From the NCBI GenBank assembly GCA_031472005.1, contig PZJY01000002.1:3038001-3102000 (forward strand): a DNA stretch of 64,000 nucleotides, in the 5' to 3' direction. The notes below the pieces were generated by a model. It did not search any database. It was not told the origin of the DNA and saw only the letters and a list, made by a program, of their open reading frames with translations. Position numbers and translations under genes: made by a program. Source of the DNA: Tetracladium setigerum (lineage: Eukaryota; Ascomycota; Leotiomycetes; Helotiales). This document shows, one piece after another, positions 1 through 12,791 of the stretch (the first letter of the stretch is position 1; each line of letters starts with the position of its first letter).

Positions 1-1572
1 CTGACTCCAATCAAAGTTCTGACTACTATGACAGATGTCTGGGGAGTCATGTCTTCGCTATACGAAGCCCCGAGAAGCTTGATGGCTTTGGTGATATGAA
101 GAAGATCAATTCCCGAGAATCCGGAGGTTGAAATTGACAGATGCTGGAATCCTCCCACAGGAAATTGTTTGAATGGTCGGCCAATGACATGGTCTTTGGG
201 CTCCATAAACTTCTTGTTATGCAAACAGCGCTCTAACCACCATATTGTGACAGTTTCGATCATGAGTTTGGATGGTAAAAGGTCGTGATGTTGATGGTAA
301 GATAAGGGGACATCGTGAGGAATCAGAATGAACAATCGAGTTGACGATTCTCGCGTTGAACGCACCAGTTCTTCCAGCGAATCCCATATTCGAGCTCCAT
401 GAGCAAGCAGGTGATTTTGTATGATCTCTGCCTGCTTGGGATTAAATCCATAGTAGTGGAAAGAGTGACCTGTAAACATCCCATCTGGCCGAGGTTTCTC
501 AGTAGCCACGCGAGGTCCTGCAATACCAGTATCGGGCTTGGGTTTCCTCCTATCTTCCACAGCGGAGACCATCTCCTCGGTCGAGTCCCACTGTCCACTT
601 CGATTGACCTGCGCGACATTGGCCGCCCCTCCAATGATATCACCCCACATTTGATCACTTTGACTGTTCAATTTCATGCTTGCCGTCCTTCGTAGCTTCT
701 TCTTTCCTCCCTCCGCCGCCGCCGCCATTGACTCTTCCCTCTGTCTCTTCCCTAGAGAAGGCCTCTTCGGCTTTGATTTATCCCAAGCACCCTTTCCCCG
801 CTCCGCCACTGGTAATGTTGGGTCATATAGGGATTCATTGAGAATCATGCCCCTCTCTAGACTGTCATTGAGCCATTCGACAGATACCGTTTTGAGTCCC
901 CAATTCCTCGCCGCCTTATATTTTTCACCCTCGGTACGGAAGGCTATCAGATGTGTGATATCCTTCCCCATATTCCCCTCGTACACAGCGCCGTTAGACT
1001 TCACTCGCTCAGCGATGCTGAGTCTCTCGGAAACTTTGCCCACGTTAGTCATCTTCCATTTACTCGAAACTCAGAACATACTCTCATCACAACCTGTCAT
1101 GCTGAGCCTGAGACCATGTAGCGTAGGCAAGGTGTGTATTCTCTCCAGCTCGTCTAGATTGATTTCCTGGTCGTTCATCCACAGTTCTCGAACAGCCTCG
1201 ATCCAGTCCGTTGTCATGGGGCGCACATCTGGCCGTCCTCTCGCAACAAACTTGTACTTGTCTGTGTCGTGGTGGCCCACGATGAGGTGTGTCGCATCGA
1301 GGGTCAAATCAAAGCGGTGGATTGCACCCATCTGCTCTGCGTGAGCGGCGAGACTGGTCTGGAAGAAGTAGGCTATTAGCAGGCTCGGGTGCGCAGCGGT
1401 TTATGTTATCAGAGAAGACTTACTCTCTTCTCATCTACAATACTGGTACAGCAAATCACCACGCCGGCTAGGGTAGTGAGTGGTCATGTTGTGCATTTTT
1501 CAAGGGAACTGCAGCGGTGCTCCCATCTATCGTGGCCGTGCGATGAGACGACACAGGAGGCGACACCAGCAT
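1..1572 (-). CDS. BRCT-repeat replication/checkpoint scaffold, Dpb11/Rad4(Cut5)/TopBP1 family (C-terminus outside window)
   Basis: This family binds phosphorylated Sld3/Sld2 and Rad9 to load replication factors and activate the Mec1/Rad3 checkpoint in the nucleus. Three exons read on the minus strand: 1572-1424, 1358-1082 and 1033 to the left edge. The first BRCT repeat runs from PLAGVVICCTSI through the segment with THLIVGHHDTDKYKFVARG and DWIEAVREL. A second repeat follows (LSMTGCDE, ITHLIAF, VSVEWLNDSL), then a basic linker (KKKLRRTAS). A third begins at FTGHSFHYYGF with IWWLERCL, and the start of a fourth is seen at ISTSGFSGIDLLHITKAIK. The family usually has four repeats, so the rest lies off the window. 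The start chosen (ATG at 1572) reaches the first repeat only if one base is restored in the GGG run 1471-1473; as written, that frame meets a stop there. Family identity is secure; the first about 35 residues are inferred. Confidence 0.88.
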
Positions 1573-3671
1573 TGCGTCTTTGTATCCAAAGGGGAGAAGG
1601 CTGGAGGAAAATAGAGGAGAAGGCGTCGAGCTGTTGCTGGGAGGCAGATTCAGGAGTTTCTAGCAATAAACAATAATACGGAACCTAGCTATCTACTACC
1701 TCATGACGCTGCTCGGAAGACGCGATTTGCCAAGTCACATGACTACCACGAGGGGCACTCCCGAGTAAAGGGGGGCATGGATGTATCAAAGCTTGAGTTG
1801 GCGAAAGCTGGGGATGGAGCAGGCCATGTCTTGGAGTCCCTTTGCATCTTGCCATCTTGCCAACTTCTTTCCATATTTCCCTCTTCACATTCACATTGCA
1901 CATTCCTGATAGTTCCTGTTTCTTCTCCTCGGAAACCCCCCAAATGTCTAATTAAGGGCAACATACGATGGATGAGATATTGAAATGGCGGGAAAGTCAA
2001 CCCGCCCTTCCCTGTCCTGTCAGTTCCGACTCAGCAAGCGCTGCTGTTTGTCGCGCTTCCCACATAATAATGGCACGAGTAAGTGCTCGCCTACCGAATG
2101 ACATAATGGACTAGGTATTATCTGTCCAATGCTCGATTATTACAGTTTTCATTCATCCGTTGGCTGACGGATCTACATCGGATTGCTCGGCATGTTTCGT
2201 GGCCTCGCCTTCCCTTCGCATTCTTTAGGGCGAAGTCAAAATGCAAGAATAATCGAGATGCAAGTACTCCGTACTACTACTGTACAGTAGTCGACAAAGA
2301 TTGGATCTCCAGCTCCAGTTACAGTAGCAGGTAACCAACCACCAAGTTCAAAACCAAGCAGTCCAATGCCAAGTGCAAGATATAGGTGGTCCAGGTCCAG
2401 GTCCCGGTCGATATGCAAGTAGTGCTCCTTTGACCTGACCTATGGAAGGATAGAGGTTGCGTGAGGCAAGCGATTGAAGCACGTACAGAAGTGGAATCAA
2501 GGCACACAGTACAGTACCACACACACAAACACGGTGAAGGGAAAAGTTCGCTTGCTATTCCCTGTCCGCGATGGCAAGTCAATCTCAACCTCACAGCTCA
2601 AGCCTTGCTGTCCGCGTGTTCTGTTTTGGTCCTGGATAGGGATAGTCGAGGCAAAAGAAAGGCAGAGCAGAGCAAAAGCAGAACATACTCGACCACAAAA
2701 CAACAAGGGACTTGTGAGGTTCTGGGGCTCGGCTGGGCACCACCGCCATGGCATGGCAGACTTGGCAGTTCGTCTCTTCTTCTTGCTGCTTGCTGCCACA
2801 ACAACTACTACTAGTTGGTGATGGATCATTCTTCGAATGACGGAAATCATTGATTCTGGAATCGTCGAAGTTTGGAATCTGAGATGCTTCCAGCGCTAGA
2901 ATGCGAGATGCACAAACATCATCAAACGCAGTCTCAAACGGCCTTTCCTCGCAGATTGACAGGGACCTGCCCGCCGCTGGTGCCGAGATTTTCTGTGAGG
3001 ATCGCTGCGTCATTCTACAGAAGGGGACAGGGCCTATGCCAGTTATCTGACTACACATCCTCGACAGTCCTCCAAATCTTCACACACTCAACTCTCCACT
3101 TCCTCTCACACGAACTCCACGAGCCATTATTATTATTTGACTCTTCTACTTCCCTCTGCTCGCGCCCAACCCTCCTCCCGTGCTGGCACTATTCACCGCT
3201 TCAGCCCTATCCCCAAACAACTGGACATCGCGACCTTCCCCCACCCTCCAAAACCCAATAAGCCCTCCACTTACTCTCGCTCATCCATTCATTCTTTTGC
3301 ACTTAGTTGTGAGTAATTCTTGTGCGTGTGTTGTTGCGATTCATTGCCGAAACGCAACTCTTCCCAACTATTCCCAACTGCTTCCCCTTCCAACATGTCC
3401 CAGCCTTCACAGGGTTAACGCTGCTATTCTCGATGCATAATACTGCAATTACTTTATCTGCCAGCGCATGAGATCGCAACAAACTTGCTGCCCTGTCGGG
3501 GCCAACAACAGGTCCAGGCCCAGCAGAGCACAATCGCAGGATCGTCTTCTCCTCTATGACATGCCTTTCTACTTTTGCATCTACTGCTGTCGCCCACTAC
3601 TTCATCCCGCCGTCTCCCCTGCTACATTCTTGCTTCTTTCTTGGAAGCATAATGGCTAATTGCTCTTCATC
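1573..3671. other. Intergenic: divergent upstream region of the BRCT and arrestin genes
   Basis: About 2.1 kb between two divergently transcribed genes. Overlapping open frames near 2.5-3.1 kb occur in several frames and resemble no family, so I read no gene here. The 3.1-3.65 kb part is C/T-rich with short exon-like words, as expected for the 5' leader of the arrestin gene. I see no repeat or RNA gene. Confidence 0.6.
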
Positions 3672-6570
3672 ATGACAGACTCCAACTCCTCTGTTTACTT
3701 CACAACCAGAGGCTTGGTCTCCTATACTCCTGATCGATCCTTCGTCACAGACCCCATCCAAGTCGATAGACTTCCAGACCCGCCCTGTCGTCCTCGCCAG
3801 CGAAGACCGCATACTATACATATCACACGGTTTGCCGTCGGTTTCGTCCCGCACGATCTGAGGCCCCAGCATACGAAGGCACCCAAAAAGGACTCGAGGT
3901 TTCGAGTAGAACTCAGAAAGCTGGCGACCAGAGACAACGCCAAACGGGTCTTTGGATCCGTATTTTCGCCCTTTTACTCCAACAAAGATTCTGACGCTTC
4001 GTCCACCGCAAACGATTCGAGACGATCTGCAAGCGCTGAATTCACCCGCTCAAATAGATCTTCGTGGATACCCTCCTCCAACAGATCGTCTTTTGCTGGC
4101 ACGTCAACAAGTCGGTCATCTTTTGTTGCAAGCCCAACAAACCGATCCTCGCTTGTGGTGTCTCCAACAGAGACAAACTCGACCGTAGCAAGCCCAACCT
4201 CGACAAACTCCACAGCCGCTGACGTGGAGATGTCGAGACCAGCCCTTACTACCATTTCCAATGGAAACTCTACACCAACAAGTCTCACAGCCCCGCCCGC
4301 GATGCCCAGGCAAATAATCCAAGAAGCAGACAAGCCCGTTGCCTCTGGGAATGGAGTCTCATGTTCCATCATCCTCGCCGAGCCAGTTATCTTTCTTACT
4401 GGGCTGGATCATGATGGGACAACTCGAGACTCTGGCTCAAGTACTGCGATCTTACGGGGCCGGCTCCAACTAAATGTGACAAAGAGTGTGAAAATAAAGG
4501 CTGTCACCCTGACTTTTACCGGCAAGGCGAGAACCGAATGGCCTGAAGGTAAGCACTCTACCAAATCAAACCAATTCGATCAATTCTAACATATTGAAGG
4601 CATCCCGCCGCAAAAAGTGCAACTATTCGAAGAAGACTCGCTTCGAACACAAGTCATCCCCTTCTTCAATGCTCTCTACGATGGATCGGAACTTGGGTAC
4701 GGCACTTTGTGCAACTACACCTTGAGAAGTAACAAGTCAGCTACTTCGTCTGTAACCAACCTGGCCTTAGACAATAGCAACACCTCCAGTAATCAAGGCG
4801 GCATTCTCGCTTCAATAGGTGGCCGAAATAGATCTAGCACCATTCTCACCTCACGAGAAGCTAAAAGGTTGTCACTGCAGAGTAATCAATCGCGCAGTTT
4901 TCAGAAAGGAGATTCCATCCATGGCCCCACTCCCCAGCAAAAGGGCTATAAAGTCTTTCACCCAGGTGTCTATGAGTATAACTTTGAAATCCCTATCGAT
5001 AATAACTGCCCAGAAACGACCAAAGTACCACTTGCGAGCGTAATCTGGCAGTTGGAGGCACTTGTGGAGCGCGCTGGAACCTTCAAGCCAAACCTGCAAG
5101 GGGCGAGGGAGGTTCCGGTCGTTCGATCGCCATCTGAAGACTCCTTGGAATTATACGAGCCAATTTCTATCAACAGGAAATGGGAAGATCAGCTGCATTA
5201 CGAAATTATGATCTCGGGGAAATCCTTTCCATTGGGATCCAGGATTCCATTGCTTTTAAGTTGACGCCTCTTGCGAAAGTTGTAGTCCACAAGATCAAGG
5301 TCTTTGTGAGCGAAGGAATTGAGTATTACACCAACAGCAAGAAGGTCACCAGAAAGGATATCAACAGAAAGCTGTTGTTACTAGAGAAGACGGCTGGAAA
5401 ACCTCTTGCGAAAGAGTATGCCGGATCCGATGTGCGGTTTTTGGCTGGTGGCGAGACCTCTCCAGAGGGGAGGTTGCAATTACGCGCATATGCTCAGGCA
5501 AGACGAGACCGAGAATCTCGACGCGAGGGCAGGGAGCCCGAACCTCTACCCGAGCCAAGCGATAATCTGCTGGGAGATATAGATCTGGGCATGGAGATGA
5601 ACTGGGGACAAACCGAGATTGAGATGAATGTTCAATTACCCACATGTGAGGCCATTGAGAAGGATCGGTCTAAACGTCTTGTCCACGACTGTACATGGAA
5701 AAATGTGCAGGTACATCACTGGATCAAGGTAAGAGCAAAAGTCTCTCAAGATTTTGATTGTCTTCAACTAACTCCAACTCTAGATTGTTATGCGAATTTC
5801 GCGAGCAGATACAGAAGATCCTACCGGAAAGAAACGTCGCCACTTTGAAATTTCTATTGATTCGCCATTCAGCATCCTCAATTGCCGAGCCACCCTCGCA
5901 AATCTAGCCCTGCCGGAGTACACGGGGCTGAACGCGGATGTTATGGAACAACAACGGGTGTGCGGTTGCCCTAACGCGGCAAATACTAATGTATCGCCAG
6001 CATCTTCAACAGCCAGCGTTCCAACCATGGAAAGTTTGAACCCTTCCGGAAATTCCGGAACACTACCTGGCTATCCTGCAGAGCCTACACCAGCGGCACC
6101 ACCGCTTGCAAGACCCCCGCAAGCTCATCTTTCGGGATATCAACCACAACGACCTATACACATGCTAAGAGCGCCGAGCTTCAATCCCCCAGCATTTGAT
6201 GACGAGGCACCACCGCCTCCTCTTGCCACCCCACCCCCGCAGTATGACCATGTGATCGGCACACCAAGCCACGATGGTCTTGCGGATTACTTCGCCAGGT
6301 AAGCAAGCCCTCTTTCACTATCTTGAACAACGCATTCCGGAGCATTGCTGACATTCCTCTAGGCTTGGTGAATATGAAGATGACCACGACGAGGACGAGG
6401 ATCTAAACCGGGTATCAAGTCGAGGCCGTGTACTTGTTCCAAATCCTCGTACACCAGGAGGGCGAATTGCGCGAAGTTTCGATATCCCACGGGCCAATAA
6501 TTTCAACTTCACCGGAACTGCCTTCACTAATGCAAGTGGGCGAGCATCCAATGCGGTACCAAGTACCTAG
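3672..6570 (+). CDS. Arrestin-like trafficking adaptor with a PPxY ubiquitin-ligase motif
   Basis: Arrestin-fold adaptors of the yeast Aly/Rod/Art group and Aspergillus CreD recruit the HECT ligase Rsp5/HulA to plasma-membrane transporters and so drive endocytosis. Four exons are visible, with introns near 4549-4599, 5729-5783 and 6299-6362. The arrestin N-lobe starts at IILAEPVIFLTG and includes LRGRLQLNVTKSVKIKAVTL. The C-lobe carries FPLGSRIPIAFKLTPLAKV and the segment before MNVQLPT. The C-terminal tail is proline-rich with a clear PPxY (TPPPQYDH), which supports the adaptor role. A Ser/Thr/Asn-rich stretch with repeated NRSS and SPT words precedes the fold. The frame breaks once: at the CC pair 5247-5248 the SRIP frame stops while IAFKLTP continues one base off, as if a base were missing. 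Start at 3672 is the first ATG of the open frame. Which transporters it serves cannot be told. Confidence 0.85.
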
Positions 6571-7244
6571 CTTATGTTAGGCGAGAGGTGGAAGCCGTGC
6601 CGAGCTGAGCAGTCTAAATCTGCTGGATAGTTTTGTTTGTATACGGTGCATGAGTACAGCTCTAGTTTGAGCTTTTTAATTCTTTTGGGTTGGCGGCGTT
6701 TTGGGTATGGTCATGGTATGGGTGAATTAGCAACTGGCTGCATTTTTGGAGACGGAGTTTCTGAGTGCTTAAAACAACATCGGACGAATTGAAAAGTCGT
6801 TATGTATATGCCGACAACGACTTGGAAAGTCCACCATGTATACACCTAGGACGGTTTGGGACATTGGGGAACGGTGGTCACGAAATCAATGAATGATTCA
6901 CGATTGGGGGCAAAATTAGCATTAATCGGATGGAAGCATTTGGAGATATCGAACTTCTTAGCATCGGGATTGCATCGATTAATATGAGGCATTACCAGAC
7001 AAATTTCTTCACTTTATAATAAACTTCATAGACCTTTCTATTACCTGCCTCGCTTGCTGATTCTGTGAAGGAGGGGCATCGTCTGCTCAGTGTCCCCACT
7101 CTTTGCGGGAGGTCTAACCAAGGGAAGCCTAGCGCTTCAAGCCTCCAGTGCAACCTTTCAGCCTCGCCAAAATAAATCATCTCGATATCAACAACCCGAC
7201 ACCCCAACACCACATCTCCCCTCTCCTCTTTACCGCCGCGCAAC
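6571..7244. other. Intergenic: arrestin 3' region and MFAP1 promoter
   Basis: About 670 bases. The first half follows the arrestin stop and probably holds its 3' end. The last 200 bases turn C/T-rich (CATCTCCCCTCTCCTC) ahead of the MFAP1 start, a usual fungal promoter and leader composition. Nothing else is visible. Confidence 0.55.
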
Positions 7245-8623
7245 ATGTCGTCCAAACGTATGACCGCAAACCCAGTCAAAGCACCGCGCTACCGTCCCGG
7301 CAAAGTAACAGCCGAAGCCTCTGATTCCTCAGACGACGACAATGACGAGGAGGAGAAATCCGACCATGATGCCTCCTCTGTGAAACGACCAGCTGCTGTA
7401 ACAAAACCAGCACCGAAAGCGACGACCGCAGCGGGGATAAGAAGTGATCTGGGAAAGGTGGATTTAAATGAGAGGAGGAAGATTGCGGCTGCGAAAGAGG
7501 AAGCCAGGGTGAAAGAAGAGAAGGAGTTAAAAGCGAAAGCGGAGGAGGGATTTGTGACCGAGGAGGAGAGTGAGGATGGGGAGGGGAGTGGAGAAGAGGA
7601 AGAGGGGAGTAGTAGTGAAGAAGAGAGTAGTGAAGAGGAAGAGGAGGCACCGAGGAGGGTAATGATGAGACCTACATTTATCAAGAAGGACAAGCGGAAG
7701 AACACACCTGCCGTCGCGGAAGTGACGAAAACGGACGAGGAGTATATCGCAGAGGAGGAGGAGAGGAGGAAAACTGCTGCAGATGAGATTGTAGAGGAGC
7801 AGATACGGAAAGATATTGCGGCTAAGGAGGCAGGGAAGAAGCATTGGGATGATGATGAGGGCGATGAGGATGACGTTGATGATACGGATGATTTGGATCC
7901 TGAAGCGGAGATCGCGGCGTGGAAATTGAGGGAGTTAAAGAGAATTAAGAGGGATAGGGAGGCAATTGAGGAGCGAGAAAAAGAACGCGAGGAAATCGAG
8001 AGGAGGAAGGGTTTGACGGAGGAAGAGAGGAAGAAGGAGGATGATGAGTTCATCGCTAAACAGAAGGAGGAAAGGGGGAGAAAGCCCAGGCTGGATTCAT
8101 GCAGAAGTACTACCACAAAGGTGCTTTCTACCAGGATGATGCAAAGGCGGAGGGATTGGATAAAAGGGATCTCATGGGCAGTAAATTCGCTGATGGCGTT
8201 AATGTGGAGCTATTACCGCAAGCACTGCAGATGAGGGACATGACCAAGGTAGGAAAGAGAGGAGCAACGAAGTATAAGGATTTAAGATCCGAGGATACGG
8301 GGAGTTGGGGCAAATTCGATGATAGGTCAAGGGGTCGTGGTGGTGGGCCACTGCCTTTTCGAGACGAACGCTTCATGTCTGATCGTGACAGGGACCAAAT
8401 GGGCGCGAGTGGTGCAAATAATACACCAGTTGGAGAGAGAAAGAATATCGCTGGAGCTCCTACAGGACCGAAAGGACAGGGTCGAGAGGGCGACAGGTCA
8501 CGACGAGATCGCAGATCAAGATCCAGATCACCATATCATGATGATCGAGGTCGGAAGCGCGCAACCTCACGAGACAACTATCGATCTGATGGTGATAAGC
8601 GAAGAAGAGTTGACTCGAGGTAA
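7245..8623 (+). CDS. Splicing factor, microfibrillar-associated protein 1 (MFAP1) family
   Basis: MFAP1 is a nuclear component of the spliceosomal B complex that contacts Prp38. The protein opens with KAPRYRPGK and then long acidic tracts (DSSDDDNDEEE; runs of E with S near residues 110-135). The MFAP1 domain follows: RPTFIKKDKR, an EE/KR-rich helix, DPEAEIAAWKLRELKRIKRDRE, then MQKYYHKGAFYQDD and GKRGATKYKDLRSEDTG. It ends in an RS-like tail rich in R, S and D. No intron is needed. The first part ends at a shifted frame in RKPRLDSC, while the conserved MQKYYHKG block continues in another frame. The break falls on the G run 8074-8078, where one extra G gives EERGEKAQAGFMQKYY. With that base the CDS length becomes 1380, a multiple of three. 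Confidence 0.92.
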
Positions 8624-8739
8624 ATTTTGCCTTTTGAGATCTCTAAATTTAACGCCATGTACAATTGTATTTTCACGAAAACTATCATTATGCATTTCCC
8701 CTAATTCATTATTATAACCGTGAAATGATATTGATTTTC

Positions 8740-10871
8740 TCATATCCTCGTGATGTCTACTCGTGCTCTTTCGTAGAGTTTGTGCGCTAGCACGGGTGCT
8801 CCCCTTTCCTCTTCGCTGATGGATCGTGGAAGGATAGTCAGTTTCGCGAATGTACCTGGACCTCGTCGTTTCGAGAGGAAGCCTGGATTGACCACTAACA
8901 CACTTTCAACGACCTACAAAAATGGCTGTTAGCAAGCTACAACCACCACAATAAGAACGAGTGTTACATACCTTTGCAAAGGGAGGTAAAGCACTCGGTA
9001 CCATCAACAAATCCGGCCGTACATTTATCATATCACCCAACTTCAAATAACTCAGGTCTAGCATTGAACCCACGGGTCTCCCATCCGCTGTGCCTGTTTT
9101 CGGCAACTTTTCTCTGTCCAATGGCGGGAATAACGGGAAAAAATTACGTTGCTCAATCAGATACTTTGGCAATCTACTGAGTATCGAAGAATCCTTATTG
9201 TTGCCTCCTGTTACTTCGGAAGATTTCAACTCGGAAAGGATATCTTGTGATGATATGCCAACGGAAATTTCGTTTACGGATAGAGTCATGGGATTACCGA
9301 TGAGCTTGACAGATTTGGGGAGACCGAGCTCTTTTCTTGGGAAGGGTTCTTGAGGCCAGGAGACGTGTTTGCTTATTGCGTCTTTAACGGAGGGGACGAG
9401 AAGAATGGTGATGTGGGGGTTTGCGGATACGAGTTGGGTCAGAGCCGGGGAGATGAAGTGTTTAAAAACTGTAGTCATTGTGGCAGTGTCGAGATCTATA
9501 TCCTCGTCCGGAAGGTCGAAGTCCCCTGTGGCGATTAAGGGGTGGTCGATATCGATGAATGGGCCTGTTAAGATGAGAGAATCGACATATGCATCAGCGG
9601 CTTGGCTGCAAAGAGTATGTAAAGGTTCGAAATCGAGGTTGTCATCTGCTGTGTATGGCCCTGAAGCAAGAAATATGCTCAAGGGTAGTGGATCGGTATC
9701 TGTATCCATGGCATCAGGGCCACCTCGTAACCTATCGAGATGGGTGAGGAGGCCAGTAGGTTGAGATGCTGCATTAGGTAGTAGAGGAGCTTCCAAGATC
9801 TCGCTGACGGTGAATTCGCTTCCGGATGCGTTGATACCTTTTAGAGCAACGATTTGGCCAGGGAAGAATTGAAATCCTTTGAGAGCATGTACTTTAAGAG
9901 GAACTCTCAGACCAGCTCCCATTCTCCTAGAGGTTTCCAGTACGAGTGATGAGGCATTGAGTCTTCCTTCCAACGAATCTGAAGCTATTCGCCCAACCGC
10001 TACAATTTCGTTCGTACTTTGACTTGCAGCACTGCCAAACGACGAATCTTCTAGCTTGTGGTGTTCTCGTATCAGTACCATGAAGTCGTCTATCCTGTCG
10101 TCCAGGATCTCTGATGCTTCAGAGGCTTTCATGGCCATAGGTTTGTACGAAAGCTTTTTTAAATCCGAATTTGCGGTGAGCTTGATTCGAGCTTCAGGAA
10201 AAGGAGCAATTGGCGGCTCTGGGATATTTATATGGTCATTGAGGACTTCGACGACCTGTCCGGCATTTGCCCGCTCATTAAAAGATGCGCTGTTTTTCCA
10301 TCAGCAATTGTCATAGTATATTTTAAGAACGCTTACGTTGGCCCATCCTTTTCACCTGGTTTATACGGCGTTTTGAATCCCCCAGGACTGCTCGCAGGCT
10401 CTCCTTTCACTCTTGACATCGGTGTCTCAAATTTCCGCTTCGTAGCACTCGACCTAACCTTTGGGGTCTGAGGAGTAAATCCATCCAGCCTGTTCCACAA
10501 ATCAGCACAGAACCTTAATTAATAGAAGAAAATTCAAGATACTCACATCCCAAAAACATCACTATTGCTCGACACATTTCGCGGCGTTCCACCACCTCTC
10601 TTATTCGAACTCGCCAGATGCGCTTTGCTCTTGTTTTCCCTCTCCAACCCATCCTGCACATCATTCTTCAAAGCACGCGCAGTATCGATGTTTAATTTCA
10701 CATCGTCCGAACCCAACTTCATGCTGTATGACTCCCATTTGTACCAAAGTTCTTCTGCGCTGATGGAGTGGATTCGGAGAATGGATCGGAGTTCCCCAGG
10801 ACATCTTCCTCGAGATCTGTTCCCGCGCTGGCGAAGCGCTCTTTTAGTTCAAGTTCGCTGGAGTCCTCCAT
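8740..10871 (-). CDS. POL12: DNA polymerase alpha subunit B (POLA2/Pol12)
   Basis: This is the B subunit of the DNA polymerase alpha-primase complex, needed to start replication. It tethers the catalytic subunit and carries an inactive calcineurin-like fold. The N-terminal region shows ELRSILRIHSISAEELWYKW, followed by a linker with TPQTP, GFKTPYKPG and FNERANAGQVVEVLND. The OB-fold part includes FQFFPGQIVALKG. The phosphoesterase-like part has LPLSIFLASGPYT, SLILTGPFIDIDHPLI, ITILLVPSVKDAISK, and the C-terminus LVVNPGFLSKRRGPGTFAKL. At least three introns are seen, including 8914-8971 near the 3' end. The start MEDSSELELKERF at 10871 joins the conserved region only if one base is restored in the run 10794-10797 (CCCC on plus): VLGNSD then becomes VLGELRSIL. 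Neighbouring genes are MFAP1, converging on it, and a small hydrolase. Confidence 0.92.
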
Positions 10872-11329
10872 TGTAAAAAGTCGCCTGTAGAAGTTTGTGG
10901 TCTTGGGGCGGATTTGAAAATGCTCTTTTGTTGATTGGCAAGGGGAAGAAATTCCAGCGGACGCGACGAGAACGCGTAAAGTGGTATATGGATGACATAA
11001 GAATCTCGCTTGGGAGCTAGACTTGGCTCCGCTCACTACAAGCACAAAGCAGCTGTGCTTTCATTGATGATTGCTACTGGAGGAGTAGTATTTGAGTGGT
11101 AAACACTAACAAACCCATACGGGTACTTCCAATACTCTTTCTCAATTCAAACTTTTGAAATCAGTAAAGAAATGTATGAAGTTGATATTTGGTAGTGTTC
11201 ATCACGGACCAACCAGCAGCTGTGCCTTGTACGACGCCACATCCGAGCAGGGGAAGTCAGAGGGGCATGAGATCACCAGCGACAGATTGCTCAAGTCTTC
11301 AGCAACATCTTTCTCAAGAATGAGCCAGC

Positions 11330-12791
11330 ATGAAGAAAACATTGCTTCTGTGCTTCATCCACGGATTTAAGGTGATAAGACCGTCTACTATCACACGCAT
11401 CCATAGATCTAACAGTCACTAAGGGAGACGACAACACCTTTGGCAACTTCCCAGAGCACCTCCGCGCTCTCGTCAGTCATGGCCTCCCCAAAGTCGACGT
11501 CAAAGCAATTGTATATCCCAAGTTCGAGACGCGGGGGATCTCACAGAGTGTGTGAGCAGGTTTAGAGACTGGTATACCAACCTCCAACTCCTTCTGCACT
11601 CCCGTCCTTTTCCATTCCATCCCATCCCATCCAAATCACAGCCCTATATAGTACTATACTAACTGGAACCTCCAAATTCCCAGGCTCCAGGAAAAAGTAA
11701 TCGACCTCGAAGTAGCCAACTCTACCCCCTCCCCAACAGTCGACCCCTCTGTCCACACAATCCTAATCGGCCACTCCATGGGCGGCATCGTCGCGGCCGA
11801 CACCCTCCTCCAAATCACCTCCGACTTACCTATCTCGTCGTCCTCCTCCTCCCAAGCCACTCCCGCGGACCCCTCACAAACAAACGCGTTTATGTTCCCC
11901 TACATCTCAGGCGTCCTCGCATTCGACACGCCCTACCTAGGAATCTCACCTGGCGTCGTCGCCCACGGCGCAGAAGGACACTACAACACCGCCTCAGAAG
12001 CACTCACAACATTAAGTAGTCTCACGGGTGGATTCTGGGGCAGCAAAGCCGCAGCTGACGCTTCAACTGGCAGCCCCAAAGAAAAAACCCCTGACGTAAA
12101 AGCAAAAGATGTCGTCGCCGCCTTACCATCCCCCGAAGCCGCCCCCGTCATTCCAGCCTGGCAAAAATGGGGAAAACTAGCTGCAATAGCCGGTGCTGGC
12201 GCTGCTGTCGCGGCAGGTGGTGGATTGGCATATATGAAGCGCGAGCAAATCACGTCGGGTTGGTCATGGGTAGGATCGCATCTTGAATTCGTGGGCTGTC
12301 TCATGCGTGCGGAGGATTTGAGGAAGAGATTGGCGGGTGTAGTGAGGGTGAACAAACGGATGGGAGTCGGCTTTGCGAATTTGCATACGAGATTGGGGAA
12401 GAAGGCTGTGAGTAGGGAGACGGGCAGTCTGGTGGGGAGCGTGATGGGGAATCAGAGGACTTTTTGTCAGTTGCCGGCAAAGAGTGGGGGCGGGGGGGAT
12501 TGGAGGGAGGCGGTTAATGATGTTGCTGGGGATGAGATTTTGGCGCATATGCGTGAGTTTGGATCTTTCCTCTTCTCCCTACGTTTTGTGGAAAGTTGGG
12601 TTTTTGAAAAGGTGTAACAGGGATGATGTGCTAACTTGTGTATCGCGGTAGATATGTTTTTCCCAAAGGAAAATCCGGGTTATTATCCTATGAGCGAGGA
12701 AGCTAAAGGGTTGATTGTGGAGTGGATGGCGGGGGAATGGTATGAAGCCAGTACTGGAGAGGCGAAGTTTGGAATCGAAGACGAATTATGA
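11330..12791 (+). CDS. Alpha/beta hydrolase with lipase-type nucleophile elbow and one membrane segment
   Basis: A predicted serine esterase or lipase of the DUF676-like fungal group; no substrate is indicated. Exon 1 is short (MKKTLLLCFIHGFK), giving the first strand and the HGF oxyanion loop. Exon 2 continues GDDNTFGNFPEHLR and KVDVKAIVYPKFETRG. Exon 3 has the nucleophile elbow in LIGHSMGGIVAADTLL (GxSxG), then GVLAFDTPYLGISPGVV. A glycine/alanine-rich hydrophobic stretch, KLAAIAGAGAAVAAGGGLAY, could be a membrane span. A last small exon encodes FFPKENPGYYPMSEEAK. Introns are about 11370-11434, one ending near 11682, and about 12554-12651. The frame is unbroken. The start at 11330 is the ATG immediately before the hydrophobic first strand; upstream ATGs lie in another frame. 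The C-terminal FFPKENPGYY block appears to be a trademark of this fungal family. Confidence 0.8.

Noticed and set aside
2461..3058. Overlapping open frames of 90-155 codons on both strands
   Set aside because: Several frames are open at once, none has a domain-like sequence, and the region is the upstream and leader area of the arrestin gene.
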